From contig JAAGZO010000179.1 of NCBI GenBank assembly GCA_024206195.1, forward strand, positions 1-48,759: a stretch of DNA of 48,759 bases, in the 5' to 3' direction. The stretch is from a bacterium (GTDB lineage: Archaea > Nanoarchaeota > Nanoarchaeia > Woesearchaeales > UBA10216). This document shows positions 1 through 7,196 of the stretch, one piece after another. Each line of letters starts with the position of its first letter. Within the stretch, counting starts at the first letter, position 1. The translations under genes were made by a program, and so were the position numbers. The notes under the pieces are model-generated. The model saw only the letters and a program-made list of their open reading frames with translations. It did no database searches and was not told the DNA's origin.

Positions 1-884
1 ATTCCACCAATGCGGTAAAATTCATCGGATGCTTCCAGAAAATCTACCAAATTTAAATTCCCCTCACCTGGAATAATAACATCGGCAAAGTCATGGGTTC
101 TATTGTATGCACTAAATTTCCAATCACTCAAACATATATCATCAAAGTTCTTTAACCTCATCTTCATTTCAAGTGCGCCCATTTCGCTATTAAAATAATG
201 AACATCGAATTTTTGCATATTGTATCTTATAAGATTTAAAAGAAGGGCTGTTTTCCCTGCATTGCGTTCTCCTGAAATTAATATTATATTCCCTGGAAGA
301 ATTGTCACCATGTTATGTAATCCAAACGGCAACCAAATATCAACCTCTTTTTCATCTACATTGACAAAATCAAGCACCTCTAGGTCTGTATCTATTTTGC
401 GGAAAACACCATTCTTTTTCCCAACTCTTTCACAAGTGCCATCTTTTATGAATCTGCACATAATGGCAGATATTTTATTTTTAATTACTTTGTCGCTCCC
501 CGCACCAATCATTTCTCCGACATCTTTTAAAGAAAAAGCCCCCTCTGTCGTTTGAATGTAATCTGCAATTTCATCTGTTAAACTCAAACCGCCTTTTTTC
601 TTCTCTGAAAGAAAAGCGTTCATTCTTACTAATATCTCTTTTTCTGGTACTGTTCTTTTAAGATAGTTGTAATGTAATAAGGTGCGGTGAATGGCAACTT
701 GACTACACCCAGCCATGACCATGCACTTAACTATGTAATTTAATGCATCTTCTGCGAGTTTTTCTTGTCCCTTTTCCATATTGTTGGATTCTGTGGATTC
801 TGTTGGGTTGGTTGTTGGTATGGTTTTTTTGTGTCCTTTTGTGTCTTTTAGTAGTTTTTCATAGGTGTTAAAACCATCACTCAT
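1..884 (-). CDS. Replicative DnaB/RecA-type ATPase (helicase-like), N-terminal part; gene is cut by the window ends
   Basis: Encodes the first 294 residues of a protein that continues at 48744-48477, for 383 residues in total. The Walker A motif GERNAGKT lies at about residues 205-212. A catalytic-glutamate-like motif FNSEMG follows at about 231, then a Walker-B-like stretch LNLVDFLEASDE near 278-289, the order seen in DnaB/KaiC/RecA-fold ATPases. The first 190 residues carry a polar linker rich in Thr/Ser/Asn and then helical, winged-helix-like sequence, perhaps for DNA binding. I chose ATG 884, preceded by AGAG. ATG 911 is the furthest possible start because TAA lies directly before it. Inferred role: loading or unwinding at the phage origin. 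It could instead be a RepA-like helicase rather than true DnaB; the family is secure, the subfamily is not. Confidence 0.8.
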   Translation of the reverse strand, partial: MSDGFNTYEKLLKDTKGHKKTIPTTNPTESTESNNMEKGQEKLAEDALNYIVKCMVMAGCSQVAIHRTLLHYNYLKRTVPEKEILVRMNAFLSEKKKGGLSLTDEIADYIQTTEGAFSLKDVGEMIGAGSDKVIKNKISAIMCRFIKDGTCERVGKKNGVFRKIDTDLEVLDFVNVDEKEVDIWLPFGLHNMVTILPGNIILISGERNAGKTALLLNLIRYNMQKFDVHYFNSEMGALEMKMRLKNFDDICLSDWKFSAYNRTHDFADVIIPGEGNLNLVDFLEASDEFYRIGG

Positions 885-981
885 GTCGTTTTCTCTATTT
901 GTTTCAAGCATTTAATTACCGTGTTGGAATTGTTGGACAAATATATACAAATATTGGATTCTCGTTGTATTTTTATTGGAT

Positions 982-1299
982 TTATTTAAGTTGCCGTAAT
1001 GTTTCATTAAATTTTCTTTCAATTTCCCATGAGCAAATGTTCATTCTGCGTAGTGTTTTAAAGATTCTTTCTGCCGTGTCTTTCAGGTTGTTTTCTTCAT
1101 CTTCGTGGCAAGTATCGCATAATGTTATTAAGGCATCATCTGGATAATTCCAAGGCATTGTGTAGGGTAAATAATACTTGTGGTGAATGTGCTTTATTCC
1201 TTCTTTGCTACCACAAATAAAACATTCCATGTTTTGGAGTTTTAATATTTCCTTTCTTCTTGCTTGCCACCTTTCATCTTTCAGTAATTCACTATACAT
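982..1299 (-). CDS. HNH endonuclease-like protein
   Basis: A 105-residue protein with paired zinc ligands CFIC (near residue 26) and CDTCH (near 65) flanking an IHHKYY segment, the treble-clef pattern of small HNH nucleases. The charged C-terminal half is probably helical. The start has a good AAAGGAG site. It is the first gene after the replicative ATPase on the upstream side of the same leftward operon. It may nick DNA during replication or recombination, or be a free-standing homing nuclease; the sequence does not decide. Confidence 0.65.
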   Translation of the reverse strand: MYSELLKDERWQARRKEILKLQNMECFICGSKEGIKHIHHKYYLPYTMPWNYPDDALITLCDTCHEDEENNLKDTAERIFKTLRRMNICSWEIERKFNETLRQLK

Positions 1300-1395
1300 G
1301 GTATCTCCTTTTATTATTATCCACCCCCAATCATAATACCATGTGTTCGGATTAATGCCGATGAATAAATAAGCGTAGTATATATCCCCCTGGTA

Positions 1396-1623
1396 TCATT
1401 CAACCACCTTGATTTTATCTGAATAGCAAAACTTACACTCAAACGGTTCCCTAACATGCCTGTAAAATTTGACGTAGCAACTCATACAATGGTATTTATT
1501 TTCCTCGTAATTGCTCTTATCTATCACGAATCCTGCTAACGGGTCGGGTGATAATCCACTTTCACGCTCTGGTTTAAGTGGGGTCTGAAGAAGCTCGTCT
1601 AGTGGTTTTAGTCTATCTGTCAT
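1396..1623 (-). CDS. Small zinc-ribbon protein, unknown function
   Basis: 75 residues. The C-terminal half has CMSC and CKFC knuckles about 18 residues apart, as in zinc ribbons. The N-terminal half is Pro/Glu/Leu-rich without a recognisable domain. It sits 4 bases below the end of the next gene upstream, so the two are probably translated from the same message. No function assigned. Confidence 0.6.
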   Translation of the reverse strand: MTDRLKPLDELLQTPLKPERESGLSPDPLAGFVIDKSNYEENKYHCMSCYVKFYRHVREPFECKFCYSDKIKVVE

Positions 1624-1627
1624 GGTT

Positions 1628-1870
1628 TCATAATGTGTTTATGTTTATGCAAACGGCGCTTGCTACATTCACATCGCAAATATTTGGAAATTCCTCATTG
1701 GCAATTTTTAAAACTGCTTCAGAGCAAGCGTGTCTTGTTATTCTGTCTTGAAATTTCAAAGCCATTCTGAACAACTCTTTAAAGGAATGTTCAGGCGTAT
1801 TGTTTTCTAAGCATGTTTGATAATTTTCCCATGCTATTTCTGCCTGTCTTTTTATTTTTTCTTCTGACAT
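1628..1870 (-). CDS. Hypothetical early protein
   Basis: 80 residues from an ATG (MSEEKIKRQ) preceded by a strong AAGGAGG site, which decides this start over a longer in-frame reading to 1936. Mostly helical and charged, with no signal peptide or membrane segment. Unrecognised. Confidence 0.6.
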   Translation of the reverse strand: MSEEKIKRQAEIAWENYQTCLENNTPEHSFKELFRMALKFQDRITRHACSEAVLKIANEEFPNICDVNVASAVCININTL

Positions 1871-1881
1871 AATAACCCTCC

Positions 1882-2112
1882 TTAAAATGGTATTAATTCT
1901 TCGTAATCCATGTACTCCATATCGTAGTCGTTCCATTGCTCTGCTTCAATTTCCTCTGCACCGAATCGCCTTAGTAACCCCATGAAGCTCACACCGTCAC
2001 CTGTAGCGTCTAAATGCTGTTTCCAGTGACGATGCCATTTCTCATGGTCGGCATTGTCGTCAAATGAGATTAGGTAGATATTGCTACGATAATTGATTAT
2101 TATTTTCTTCAT
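1882..2112 (-). CDS. Hypothetical acidic early protein
   Basis: 76 residues. The N-terminus looks like beta strands (KKIIINYRSNIYLISFDD) and the tail is acidic (WNDYDMEYMDYEEL). Its ATG overlaps the stop of the Ref-like gene by four bases (ATGA), so translation is probably coupled. Unrecognised. Confidence 0.6.
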   Translation of the reverse strand: MKKIIINYRSNIYLISFDDNADHEKWHRHWKQHLDATGDGVSFMGLLRRFGAEEIEAEQWNDYDMEYMDYEELIPF

Positions 2113-2384
2113 AGTATTCTATATCCCACCACCTTCAACCAACTTTCTTCTGTGCCGAAGTTCTTTTCCCATTCGTTCTTACCTGCGTGGATTGCTACCC
2201 CAAATTCGCCCTCGTTACGATGATGCATAGGGCATAGGGGTATTACCTTCATGTGGTCACGTTTACTGCCGTGCTTGCGTACATGATGGATTATAGCAGG
2301 TTGACCGCAATTAGGAAGACAACACCCCAAGGACGCTACTTTGTCCATGTGTGCCTTTTCTGCTTTGGTTGCTTGTTTGGGCAT
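2109..2384 (-). CDS. Ref-like (RecA-dependent nuclease type) HNH protein
   Basis: 91 residues with the pattern KAHMDKVASLGC, CG-PAIIHHVRKHG, VIPLCPMHHR and IHAGKNEWEKNFGTE. This order of motifs is that of the phage P1 Ref / RecA-dependent nuclease family. The HH and the CPMHH cluster are the expected metal ligands. ATG 2384 is chosen because it forms a TAATG junction with the NinB stop. A longer reading to 2408 would start inside ninB. With NinB, RusA and the DUF1071 protein it belongs to a phage recombination module. The family call is from memory of the pattern, not a search. Confidence 0.7.
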   Translation of the reverse strand: MPKQATKAEKAHMDKVASLGCCLPNCGQPAIIHHVRKHGSKRDHMKVIPLCPMHHRNEGEFGVAIHAGKNEWEKNFGTEESWLKVVGYRIL

Positions 2385-2809
2385 TAAGATGGCTCCGTTA
2401 GTTGACAACCTAACCCTGTGAAGTGTGTATACATCGCATCAAGGTAAGTTGTTTTCTGCTTCGTGTCCATCAGCCTCGTAACGGGAAAATCTAGGGGTAC
2501 GCACATAATCTCTATTTTCTGCTCATAGGTTAATGGGCGCAGGATTCTATCGTACTTTTCACAGAACTCGTCGTTTTCTGCTCTCAGAATAGGTACACCC
2601 ATTGTTAGTTTACAGTAACCCCTGTATTCCTCTGCTGTGTATTCGCCTAGTTGCTCCGCTGCCTCGGTCAACCATTTCCTTTGGAGTGCATTTTGGGCGA
2701 GTGACCGTTTCTTGCCCTTCAGCACAGATACCGTGAATGGTAAAGCACGATGCTTGATTAGTTCTATTATAGAATCTCGGTCAAATTCACTTCGTATTGT
2801 TCTGTTCAT
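2384..2809 (-). CDS. ninB: NinB-like recombination mediator
   Basis: 141 residues resembling lambda NinB (Orf), which helps exchange single-strand binding protein for recombinase. The recognisable core is KKRSLAQNALQRKWLTEAAEQLG, then EYRGYCKLTMGVPILRAE, and a C-terminal MDTKQKTTYLDAMYTHF. The length is normal for the family. It lies next to Ref-like and annealing-protein genes, which supports the assignment. Confidence 0.8.
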   Translation of the reverse strand: MNRTIRSEFDRDSIIELIKHRALPFTVSVLKGKKRSLAQNALQRKWLTEAAEQLGEYTAEEYRGYCKLTMGVPILRAENDEFCEKYDRILRPLTYEQKIEIMCVPLDFPVTRLMDTKQKTTYLDAMYTHFTGLGCQLTEPS

Positions 2810-3051
2810 TAGAATGGATGGTCGTCGCTTGGTGGAGTGTTGCCGTGTTTCTCCGCTTCTTTTTCAGGATTATATGGCTCACTTACTTTAAGAGAAAAAA
2901 ACATACCACAATTTGGTCCTTGTTTTTCCCATGCTGCCAATTGCCACTCTTTCCCGTTAATTTCAACTTTGCCTGTCATATCGGGGTGGTTGTCGTTTTG
3001 CTTGTCTTTGTTCCTAAAAAGCACCCCTCGTTTTTCGTTGTCGTATGCCAT
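2809..3051 (-). CDS. Conserved small phage protein next to the annealing protein
   Basis: 80 residues from an ATG with an excellent AAGGAGG site; the longer reading to 3234 has no such site and overlaps the next gene. The sequence reads as compact beta strands: GVLFRNKDKQNDNHPDMTG, then INGKEWQLAAWEK, then CGMFFSLKVSEP. This pattern is common in phage proteins encoded beside annealing or SSB genes. An OB-like or ssDNA-related role is inference only. Confidence 0.6.
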   Translation of the reverse strand: MAYDNEKRGVLFRNKDKQNDNHPDMTGKVEINGKEWQLAAWEKQGPNCGMFFSLKVSEPYNPEKEAEKHGNTPPSDDHPF

Positions 3052-3061
3052 TCTTTCCTCC

Positions 3062-3670
3062 TTAAAGGGGTAAATCCCCTGGCGTTTCAGGTCTGTTTTG
3101 CTGTAGAATTTCCTTAACTGATTTATAGTAGCGTGTGAGTTTGTTCTTTTCACCCTTAGAAAGTGTGTCTTTAATTTCACCTTCTGTTGAAGTTCTCCAC
3201 GCTGCCAGTTCTTCAAGTGTGCCGATCTTATCAATCTGTTCTTCGTAATGTGCAGAGGTTAAAGTCGGTTGTGGTTTCTCGTCAGTTGGCAAATCTTCAC
3301 CTGCATAAATATGAAGTCCTATCCCTGTAGCCAACGCAATTGCCTTTACCAAACAGCGTTGAATTGATGTGTTTATTTGGAAAGCATTTGGGTCTTGGAC
3401 TGTCTGGTTCTTGTTGTCGAGTACAGGGTGAACTTGGGTGAAACTGATAGCAGGGATTTCCATGTCGGGGCATACCGCAACTTCAACAAAACACCCCGCA
3501 TCGGTTTTACAGTATGGTTTTCCATAATCAAAATCTGCTATAGTCCATGTACCATTCGGACATGCTTTCCTGAACTCCGCAACCGCATAGGGCCACGAAA
3601 GGTAACTGAACCGCCCCTTTTTCTCAATGTGCTTCGTTACATCCGTTTTGTACAATTCTTCAAAATTCAT
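3062..3670 (-). CDS. DUF1071-type single-strand annealing protein
   Basis: 202 residues. The N-terminal segment HIEKKGRFSYLSWPYAVAEF, then GCFVEVAVCPD, and the later QINTSIQRCLVKAIALATGIGLHIYAGEDLP are the hallmarks of DUF1071 proteins, a phage annealing family related to Erf/Sak recombinases. The tail after residue 135 is charged and probably interacts with partners. ATG 3670 is chosen (GGGGG seven bases upstream); it overlaps the upstream stop as ATGA. Together with RusA, NinB and Ref it gives the phage a recombination pathway not relying wholly on host RecA. Confidence 0.75.
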   Translation of the reverse strand: MNFEELYKTDVTKHIEKKGRFSYLSWPYAVAEFRKACPNGTWTIADFDYGKPYCKTDAGCFVEVAVCPDMEIPAISFTQVHPVLDNKNQTVQDPNAFQINTSIQRCLVKAIALATGIGLHIYAGEDLPTDEKPQPTLTSAHYEEQIDKIGTLEELAAWRTSTEGEIKDTLSKGEKNKLTRYYKSVKEILQQNRPETPGDLPL

Positions 3671-3930
3671 CTCCACCCCCTCGCTAGTTTATCCCTCGCA
3701 TTTTGTTTTGTTTGCTCTATTGCCTTTAGTGCTTCTTTTATTGCATCTAAATTCTCTTGAATGTCGTTTAATCTATGCTGAACCGCCCTGCGTTTTTCTG
3801 TTTCTACCCCGTATTGTGGCGTTTCGGCATGGTCGTAGTGCATTAACTGTCTGCGTAATGTGTCTTGTTTTGTTTTAAATTCATCGTACTCCATCATTAA
3901 ATCTAATTTAGGCACACAAGCGTAATTCAT
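3667..3930 (-). CDS. Small coiled-coil protein
   Basis: 87 residues, largely helical with a heptad-like region (RLNDIQENLDAIKEALKAIEQ). The start is preceded by GAGGGA and lies inside the end of the neighbouring gene. Function unknown; probably an accessory of the recombination module. Confidence 0.55.
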   Translation of the reverse strand: MNYACVPKLDLMMEYDEFKTKQDTLRRQLMHYDHAETPQYGVETEKRRAVQHRLNDIQENLDAIKEALKAIEQTKQNARDKLARGWR

Positions 3931-4093
3931 TTTCTTCCCTCAGTTCTTTGTTTTCTGCTATTAATTCCTCGTTTAACTCTGTTAATCGCTCTACGTTTGC
4001 TATAAGATGTTTCTGGTCGTACATTAAATTTTCATTTTGCCTAATAAGAACAGCCTGCCTTTCCTTATAGAAATCTATTATTTCATCGTTCAT
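3908..4093 (-). CDS. Small coiled-coil protein
   Basis: 61 residues from an ATG that overlaps the RusA stop (ATGA). The whole chain is a predicted coiled coil, e.g. VERLTELNEELIAENKELREE. No catalytic motif. Function unknown. Confidence 0.55.
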   Translation of the reverse strand: MNDEIIDFYKERQAVLIRQNENLMYDQKHLIANVERLTELNEELIAENKELREENELRLCA

Positions 4094-4434
4094 AATATTT
4101 CTATTGCTCCTTCGTATGACCAACATTTTCTTACTGAAAAACTATACACACCCGAATCTGATGAATATATTGCATCTAAAAGTGCTTTTACTAAATTATC
4201 TAAATCAGGTGTTTGCTGATGTGGTTGGTGGTTGTATATTTCCTTTTTTTGTTTGCTCCATGATTTCGGCATCGGTACAAGAAATGTTATTTTTGCACCA
4301 CTCTCTGGAAATTTTACCCCCCTCGCCCTCACCTCGTCTGCAAATGCACGATAGCGCATTACACATGGTCGTTTCTTCCACTTGTCGCTACGGGTCTGCC
4401 TTGGTTTCGGTACTGGTGTGATTGGGTATATCAT
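4090..4434 (-). CDS. rusA: RusA-type Holliday junction resolvase
   Basis: 114 residues. It begins with the family signature PITPVPKPRQTRSDKW and contains TPDLDNLVKALLDAIYSSDSG. Asp77, Asp79 and a downstream Asp near 93 match the acidic metal site of RusA. It cuts four-way junctions produced by recombination and replication so the DNA can be packaged. ATG 4434 makes a TAATG junction with the upstream gene; the 12-base longer GTG reading is less likely. Confidence 0.88.
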   Translation of the reverse strand: MIYPITPVPKPRQTRSDKWKKRPCVMRYRAFADEVRARGVKFPESGAKITFLVPMPKSWSKQKKEIYNHQPHQQTPDLDNLVKALLDAIYSSDSGVYSFSVRKCWSYEGAIEIL

Positions 4435-4664
4435 TAGAAACACCACCCTTCAAGTGAGAGGTCGCCAGCATCCATTGCCATTTCCCTTGTTACGACCTGA
4501 CCACGACTTGCCTCTACTTCCCACCTACAACATTCGCCATGAACCTGCTTCGCTTCTTCAAGATTTGAAACAGCATCAATTATAGCGATTTGCCACAAGT
4601 GCTGATAAGGAACACCCCTATGGTCTGTAACACTTCCGCACCAACCACACCTATAACATTTCAT
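4434..4664 (-). CDS. Small Cys-rich protein
   Basis: 76 residues. The N-terminus CYRCGWCG suggests a metal knuckle, with a further CC pair mid-chain. The start has an AGGGG site and overlaps the stop of the tiny membrane ORF upstream. Unrecognised. Confidence 0.55.
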   Translation of the reverse strand: MKCYRCGWCGSVTDHRGVPYQHLWQIAIIDAVSNLEEAKQVHGECCRWEVEASRGQVVTREMAMDAGDLSLEGWCF

Positions 4665-4762
4665 ATAATCACCCCTATTGTTATGCCTACTACAAACCAG
4701 AACAACCGCCTTGAAATTATCTTAGTGCCTAGTTCAGTGTAGGTTGCTAGTCTGGTTGTCAT
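4661..4762 (-). CDS. Tiny single-span membrane protein (33 aa)
   Basis: Short ORF ending in the hydrophobic segment LFWFVVGITIGVII after a basic RR pair, so N-in/C-out topology is likely. It is joined to both neighbours by ATGA overlaps, which is the main support that it is translated. Function unknown. Confidence 0.5.
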   Translation of the reverse strand: MTTRLATYTELGTKIISRRLFWFVVGITIGVII

Positions 4763-4938
4763 GTTGTTTTAATCCTCTTTATTGCCTTTAAGCAAACATC
4801 GCAAATGTGCATTTCTGCACTGTCTACATTTTCTAGGCACAGCACAGAGTTTTCGTCATAATAAAATCCGTGCATTTCACACCCACAATCATCCTTGTAT
4901 TCTTCGCACATATTGCACTTTATCAATGTTTCCTTCAT
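4759..4938 (-). CDS. Small zinc-ribbon protein
   Basis: 59 residues with CNMC and CDVC pairs about 40 apart plus CGC in between. ATG 4938 has a GGGGGAGA site and overlaps the upstream stop (ATGA); the track reading to 4983 lacks this support. Unknown function. Confidence 0.55.
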   Translation of the reverse strand: MKETLIKCNMCEEYKDDCGCEMHGFYYDENSVLCLENVDSAEMHICDVCLKAIKRIKTT

Positions 4939-5108
4939 CCTATCTCCCCCATTAAGTCGGTTGCTTCCCATATTGCTTCCCAATCTTCCATGTGCCTCTT
5001 TTCGTTATCTTGGTTTATGTGCCTACGATGGTATTCGTCCTTTTGCTCATTTCGCTCAAATAAATCTACTAAATCTAGTGGCTCGTTCTGTCGTGTAAAG
5101 TTACGCAT
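4935..5108 (-). CDS. Hypothetical charged protein
   Basis: 57 residues from an ATG (MRNFTRQNEP) with an AAGGAG site. Very rich in Glu/Asp/Arg and His and probably helical. No family recognised. Confidence 0.5.
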   Translation of the reverse strand: MRNFTRQNEPLDLVDLFERNEQKDEYHRRHINQDNEKRHMEDWEAIWEATDLMGEIG

Positions 5109-5118
5109 GGGATTCTCC

Positions 5119-5454
5119 TTATTTGAAGGCACAGGCCTGAAATATACTAAACATGGATGATGCTGAAGATTTGTGTTGAGGGGCGCAAAACTCGTCAAAT
5201 TCATCATCAGACAACTTGCCTGTTTTAATCGCTTTAATCATACCAAAAAACTCACCCTTATATTCACTTAATGACACAATGCCTTCCTCTATTAATTCTT
5301 TTCTATTAAGGCAATAACATTCTTCGTTGTCGGCACAATCAATCACAGAAATACCAACATGATAATTACACCCAACGACTTTTACTCTATTCCAGTCGCC
5401 TTGAAATTCCATATCGAAAGTTTTTCCCTCCAAATCTGGATAATCCGTCTTCAT
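5119..5454 (-). CDS. Hypothetical early protein
   Basis: 111 residues. The first half looks like a small beta domain (DMEFQGDWNRVKVVGCNYHVGISVID). The second half has alternating charged helices, e.g. KTGKLSDDEFDEFC. Strong AGGAGGGG site, and a promoter lies just upstream. Unrecognised. Confidence 0.55.
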   Translation of the reverse strand: MKTDYPDLEGKTFDMEFQGDWNRVKVVGCNYHVGISVIDCADNEECYCLNRKELIEEGIVSLSEYKGEFFGMIKAIKTGKLSDDEFDEFCAPQHKSSASSMFSIFQACAFK

Positions 5455-5484
5455 TTCTACCCCTCCTATTAAAGTGTTTCTGAA

Positions 5485-5513
5485 CTACTACCACGTGATG
5501 CTATTTCTGTCAA
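5485..5513 (-). promoter_or_regulatory. Sigma70-like promoter with extended -10
   Basis: On the minus strand TTGACA (5508-5513), a 17-base spacer and TAGTAG (5485-5490) preceded by TG. It reads into the gene starting at 5454 and the recombination genes beyond. It resembles the site at 8424-8452. Confidence 0.5.
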
Positions 5514-5565
5514 GAAAAAAGATTTGCCTTTTTGTTTTTTCGGTAGATTTTCGGGTTTTAGGCTT

Positions 5566-5811
5566 TTATCTCAGGTAGCGCCTCACCCCTAGCCAGTTGA
5601 AAAATCGCCTAGTACAGTAAACCCTTACGAATGATATAATCGTGAAACATACGTTGACCGCTGTAACTCTGCCAATGTGCGTTTCTTCAAAACCCCAACC
5701 CCATATCCTGCTCCAAGGTATGATGATTAACAACCACACGAAATCAGCTATTGTAATGCCGATTAACATATTCACACAAGTTTCTACGAATGAGCCTTTC
5801 TTGCTTTGCAT
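5566..5811 (-). CDS. Two-span membrane protein, DUF7220-like
   Basis: 81 residues. A first span covers roughly residues 13-35 (MLIGITIADFVWLLIIIPW), a loop follows, then a second span VCFTIISFVRVYCTRRFF ending in a basic tail. The pattern SFVE-x-N-x-G and TIISFVRxYxxRRxF matches small phage membrane proteins grouped as DUF7220. It is the first gene after the 22-bp repeats, so it probably heads the early operon. Function unknown. Confidence 0.6.
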   Translation of the reverse strand: MQSKKGSFVETCVNMLIGITIADFVWLLIIIPWSRIWGWGFEETHIGRVTAVNVCFTIISFVRVYCTRRFFNWLGVRRYLR

Positions 5812-5821
5812 CTACCCCTCC

Positions 5822-5887
5822 TTGTACGGATTCATACAATAAGTTGTACAAATCTATACAATTCTTTGTACATATACATACAATAAA
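5822..5887 (+). repeat. Three tandem 22-bp dyad repeats (operator or iteron array)
   Basis: Units at 5822-5843, 5844-5865 and 5866-5887 each contain TTGTA-N8-TACAA at the same position, giving three inverted repeats in exact 22-bp phase, two turns of the helix. Only the arms are conserved; the centres differ, as expected for dimeric protein sites. The array fills the only real gap in this part of the operon, between the stop at 5917 and the ATG at 5811. Confidence 0.8.
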
Positions 5888-5916
5888 TTTCAGAAAAACA
5901 TACCACTTTTTCTATA

Positions 5917-5997
5917 TTAGTGTGCGTAGATGAGAAACAGCACTATTATAAATGCGATTAATGGTATTATGGTTGCTACTATTAAATCGTGTTTCAT
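5917..5997 (-). CDS. Tiny membrane protein (26 aa)
   Basis: Nearly the whole chain is one hydrophobic helix (IVATIIPLIAFIIVLFLIY). The ATG overlaps the upstream stop (ATGA). Translation is inferred from this coupling only. Confidence 0.45.
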   Translation of the reverse strand: MKHDLIVATIIPLIAFIIVLFLIYAH

Positions 5998-6266
5998 TCC
6001 CCGTACTCCCCGAATATTCTAATGGCTCGTTTAAGGGCTAGGTATCCCTCTAGGTCGAACTCTGTGTCTTCTGCACCGTATTCCTTGCCCCTCTTTATGC
6101 GACTCAACTTATCGTCGATGCGTACATTTATCTGCTCAAGTGTGTCTGCTTTAGAGAAGATGCGCACAGGATCACCTGCTGAATTACCGTAAGATTCATT
6201 CTTTGCAAGCAACGCCTCTTTCATTTCCTCACACGCTTGAATAATAGCATGTTTCATGTCTTTCAT
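5994..6266 (-). CDS. All-helical phage protein, DUF1599/Nmad1-like
   Basis: 90 residues. KNESYGNSAGDPVRIFSKADTL, then IDDKLSRIKRG, and DTEFDLEGYLALKRA follow the pattern of small helical phage proteins related to DUF1599 and nucleotide-modification-associated domains, some of which resemble MazG-type pyrophosphohydrolases. The start is fixed by a TAATG junction and an AAGGAG site. A role in nucleotide metabolism is inference. Confidence 0.5.
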   Translation of the reverse strand: MKDMKHAIIQACEEMKEALLAKNESYGNSAGDPVRIFSKADTLEQINVRIDDKLSRIKRGKEYGAEDTEFDLEGYLALKRAIRIFGEYGE

Positions 6267-6448
6267 TATACGCTCCTTGCACGTTTTAGTGCTTCCTCTG
6301 CACATCTGTCGTTTGGGTGGCGTTTTGTCTGACGTATAAGTTTGCGGATTTTGTTGGTAATCCTACGTGCTGAACTCCTGTACGCTTGGCACTTACCCGC
6401 ATTCCTGCCTATCTTCTTACCACCCTTCTTGCTCTCATTCTTTGCCAT
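6266..6448 (-). CDS. Small basic Lys/Arg-rich phage protein
   Basis: 60 residues starting MAKNESKKGGKKIGRNAGKC and continuing with Arg-rich helices. Phages often carry short proteins of this kind (K-rich start, GRN, C-x-x-YR). The high positive charge suggests nucleic acid binding. Unknown function. Confidence 0.6.
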   Translation of the reverse strand: MAKNESKKGGKKIGRNAGKCQAYRSSARRITNKIRKLIRQTKRHPNDRCAEEALKRARSV

Positions 6449-6464
6449 GACTTAACCTATATGT

Positions 6465-6827
6465 TTATTTCTTGGTGCTATTTATTAACCTATTTATTGC
6501 GATATGAATTGCTGTGTCAATTTCCTTTTCTCTCACATATCTCATACTTGCTTGTGTTCTTATCTGCATGAAAAGCAATTCAAGCACCTCATGATGTGCC
6601 GTTGCCATTATCTCTTTCTTGGTGTGGTATTTGTCTACCCACATTGTGTGCAAATAAATATCACCTGCCATTGCAAGCGTGTCTGCTACTGTAAGTGCCA
6701 TGCTTCCAGAGTGCGCTTCTGGCATATCATGAAAGAAACCAACGTCCCAATCAGTTAATCCGTACCGCTTAATCCACTTCTTGCACTCCTTTACGAATAA
6801 ATTAAAGTCTGCCTTGGTTGTTTTCAT
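6465..6827 (-). CDS. Putative zincin-like protein
   Basis: 120 residues. The fragment ATAHHEVLELLF carries an HE-V-LE motif reminiscent of the HExxH helix of small phage minigluzincins, but the second His is replaced by Glu, so activity is doubtful. The rest fits an alpha/beta fold. It could be a structural relative with no peptidase activity. Confidence 0.5.
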   Translation of the reverse strand: MKTTKADFNLFVKECKKWIKRYGLTDWDVGFFHDMPEAHSGSMALTVADTLAMAGDIYLHTMWVDKYHTKKEIMATAHHEVLELLFMQIRTQASMRYVREKEIDTAIHIAINRLINSTKK

Positions 6828-6828
6828 A

Positions 6829-7014
6829 TCAATTCCAATCGTAAGGTTTATCGGTGCCGAATAGTACCCGTCCGTTGCTTAGTTTATATACTGTTAGTTT
6901 AGTGCCACCCAAGGTTATTGTACCAGTGTGCGTTGCGTAGGGTAAGTCGGTTTGCTCCGTTGGTGGTGCTACCGCTACCCAATCTACCTGCTGTAGTAGT
7001 TTCTTAATGCTCAT
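6829..7014 (-). CDS. Hypothetical protein
   Basis: 61 residues with beta-strand-like alternation in the second half (GTITLGGTKLTVYKLSNGRVLFG). Unrecognised. Confidence 0.5.
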   Translation of the reverse strand: MSIKKLLQQVDWVAVAPPTEQTDLPYATHTGTITLGGTKLTVYKLSNGRVLFGTDKPYDWN

Positions 7015-7025
7015 GGGGTGTGCTG

Positions 7026-7172
7026 TTATTTCATTGGCTCAACTGCCACTGAATAGGTTTTGTTGTTCTTTAAAAAACCAGTAACCCAATCGGCAATTTC
7101 AGAAAATTTCACATGGGAAGCCAATACCCCCCAATCTTCTTTATCCGTTTTTGTTAAAATTCTGTATTTCAT
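7026..7172 (-). CDS. Hypothetical small protein (48 aa)
   Basis: ORF starting MKYRILTKTDKEDW with an AGGTGA site upstream. It fills the gap between two clear genes. No motif recognised. Confidence 0.5.
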   Translation of the reverse strand: MKYRILTKTDKEDWGVLASHVKFSEIADWVTGFLKNNKTYSVAVEPMK

Positions 7173-7196
7173 TTCGTCACCTATTGTTAATTTATA

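Noticed and set aside
1628..1936. Longer start for the protein at 1628-1870
   Set aside because: An internal ATG has a strong AAGGAGG; the extra 22 residues read like antisense of the next gene's end.
5514..5565. Possible terminator (T-rich stretch with GCCT...AGGC)
   Set aside because: The stem is four bases with a loop above 30 bases, not convincing.
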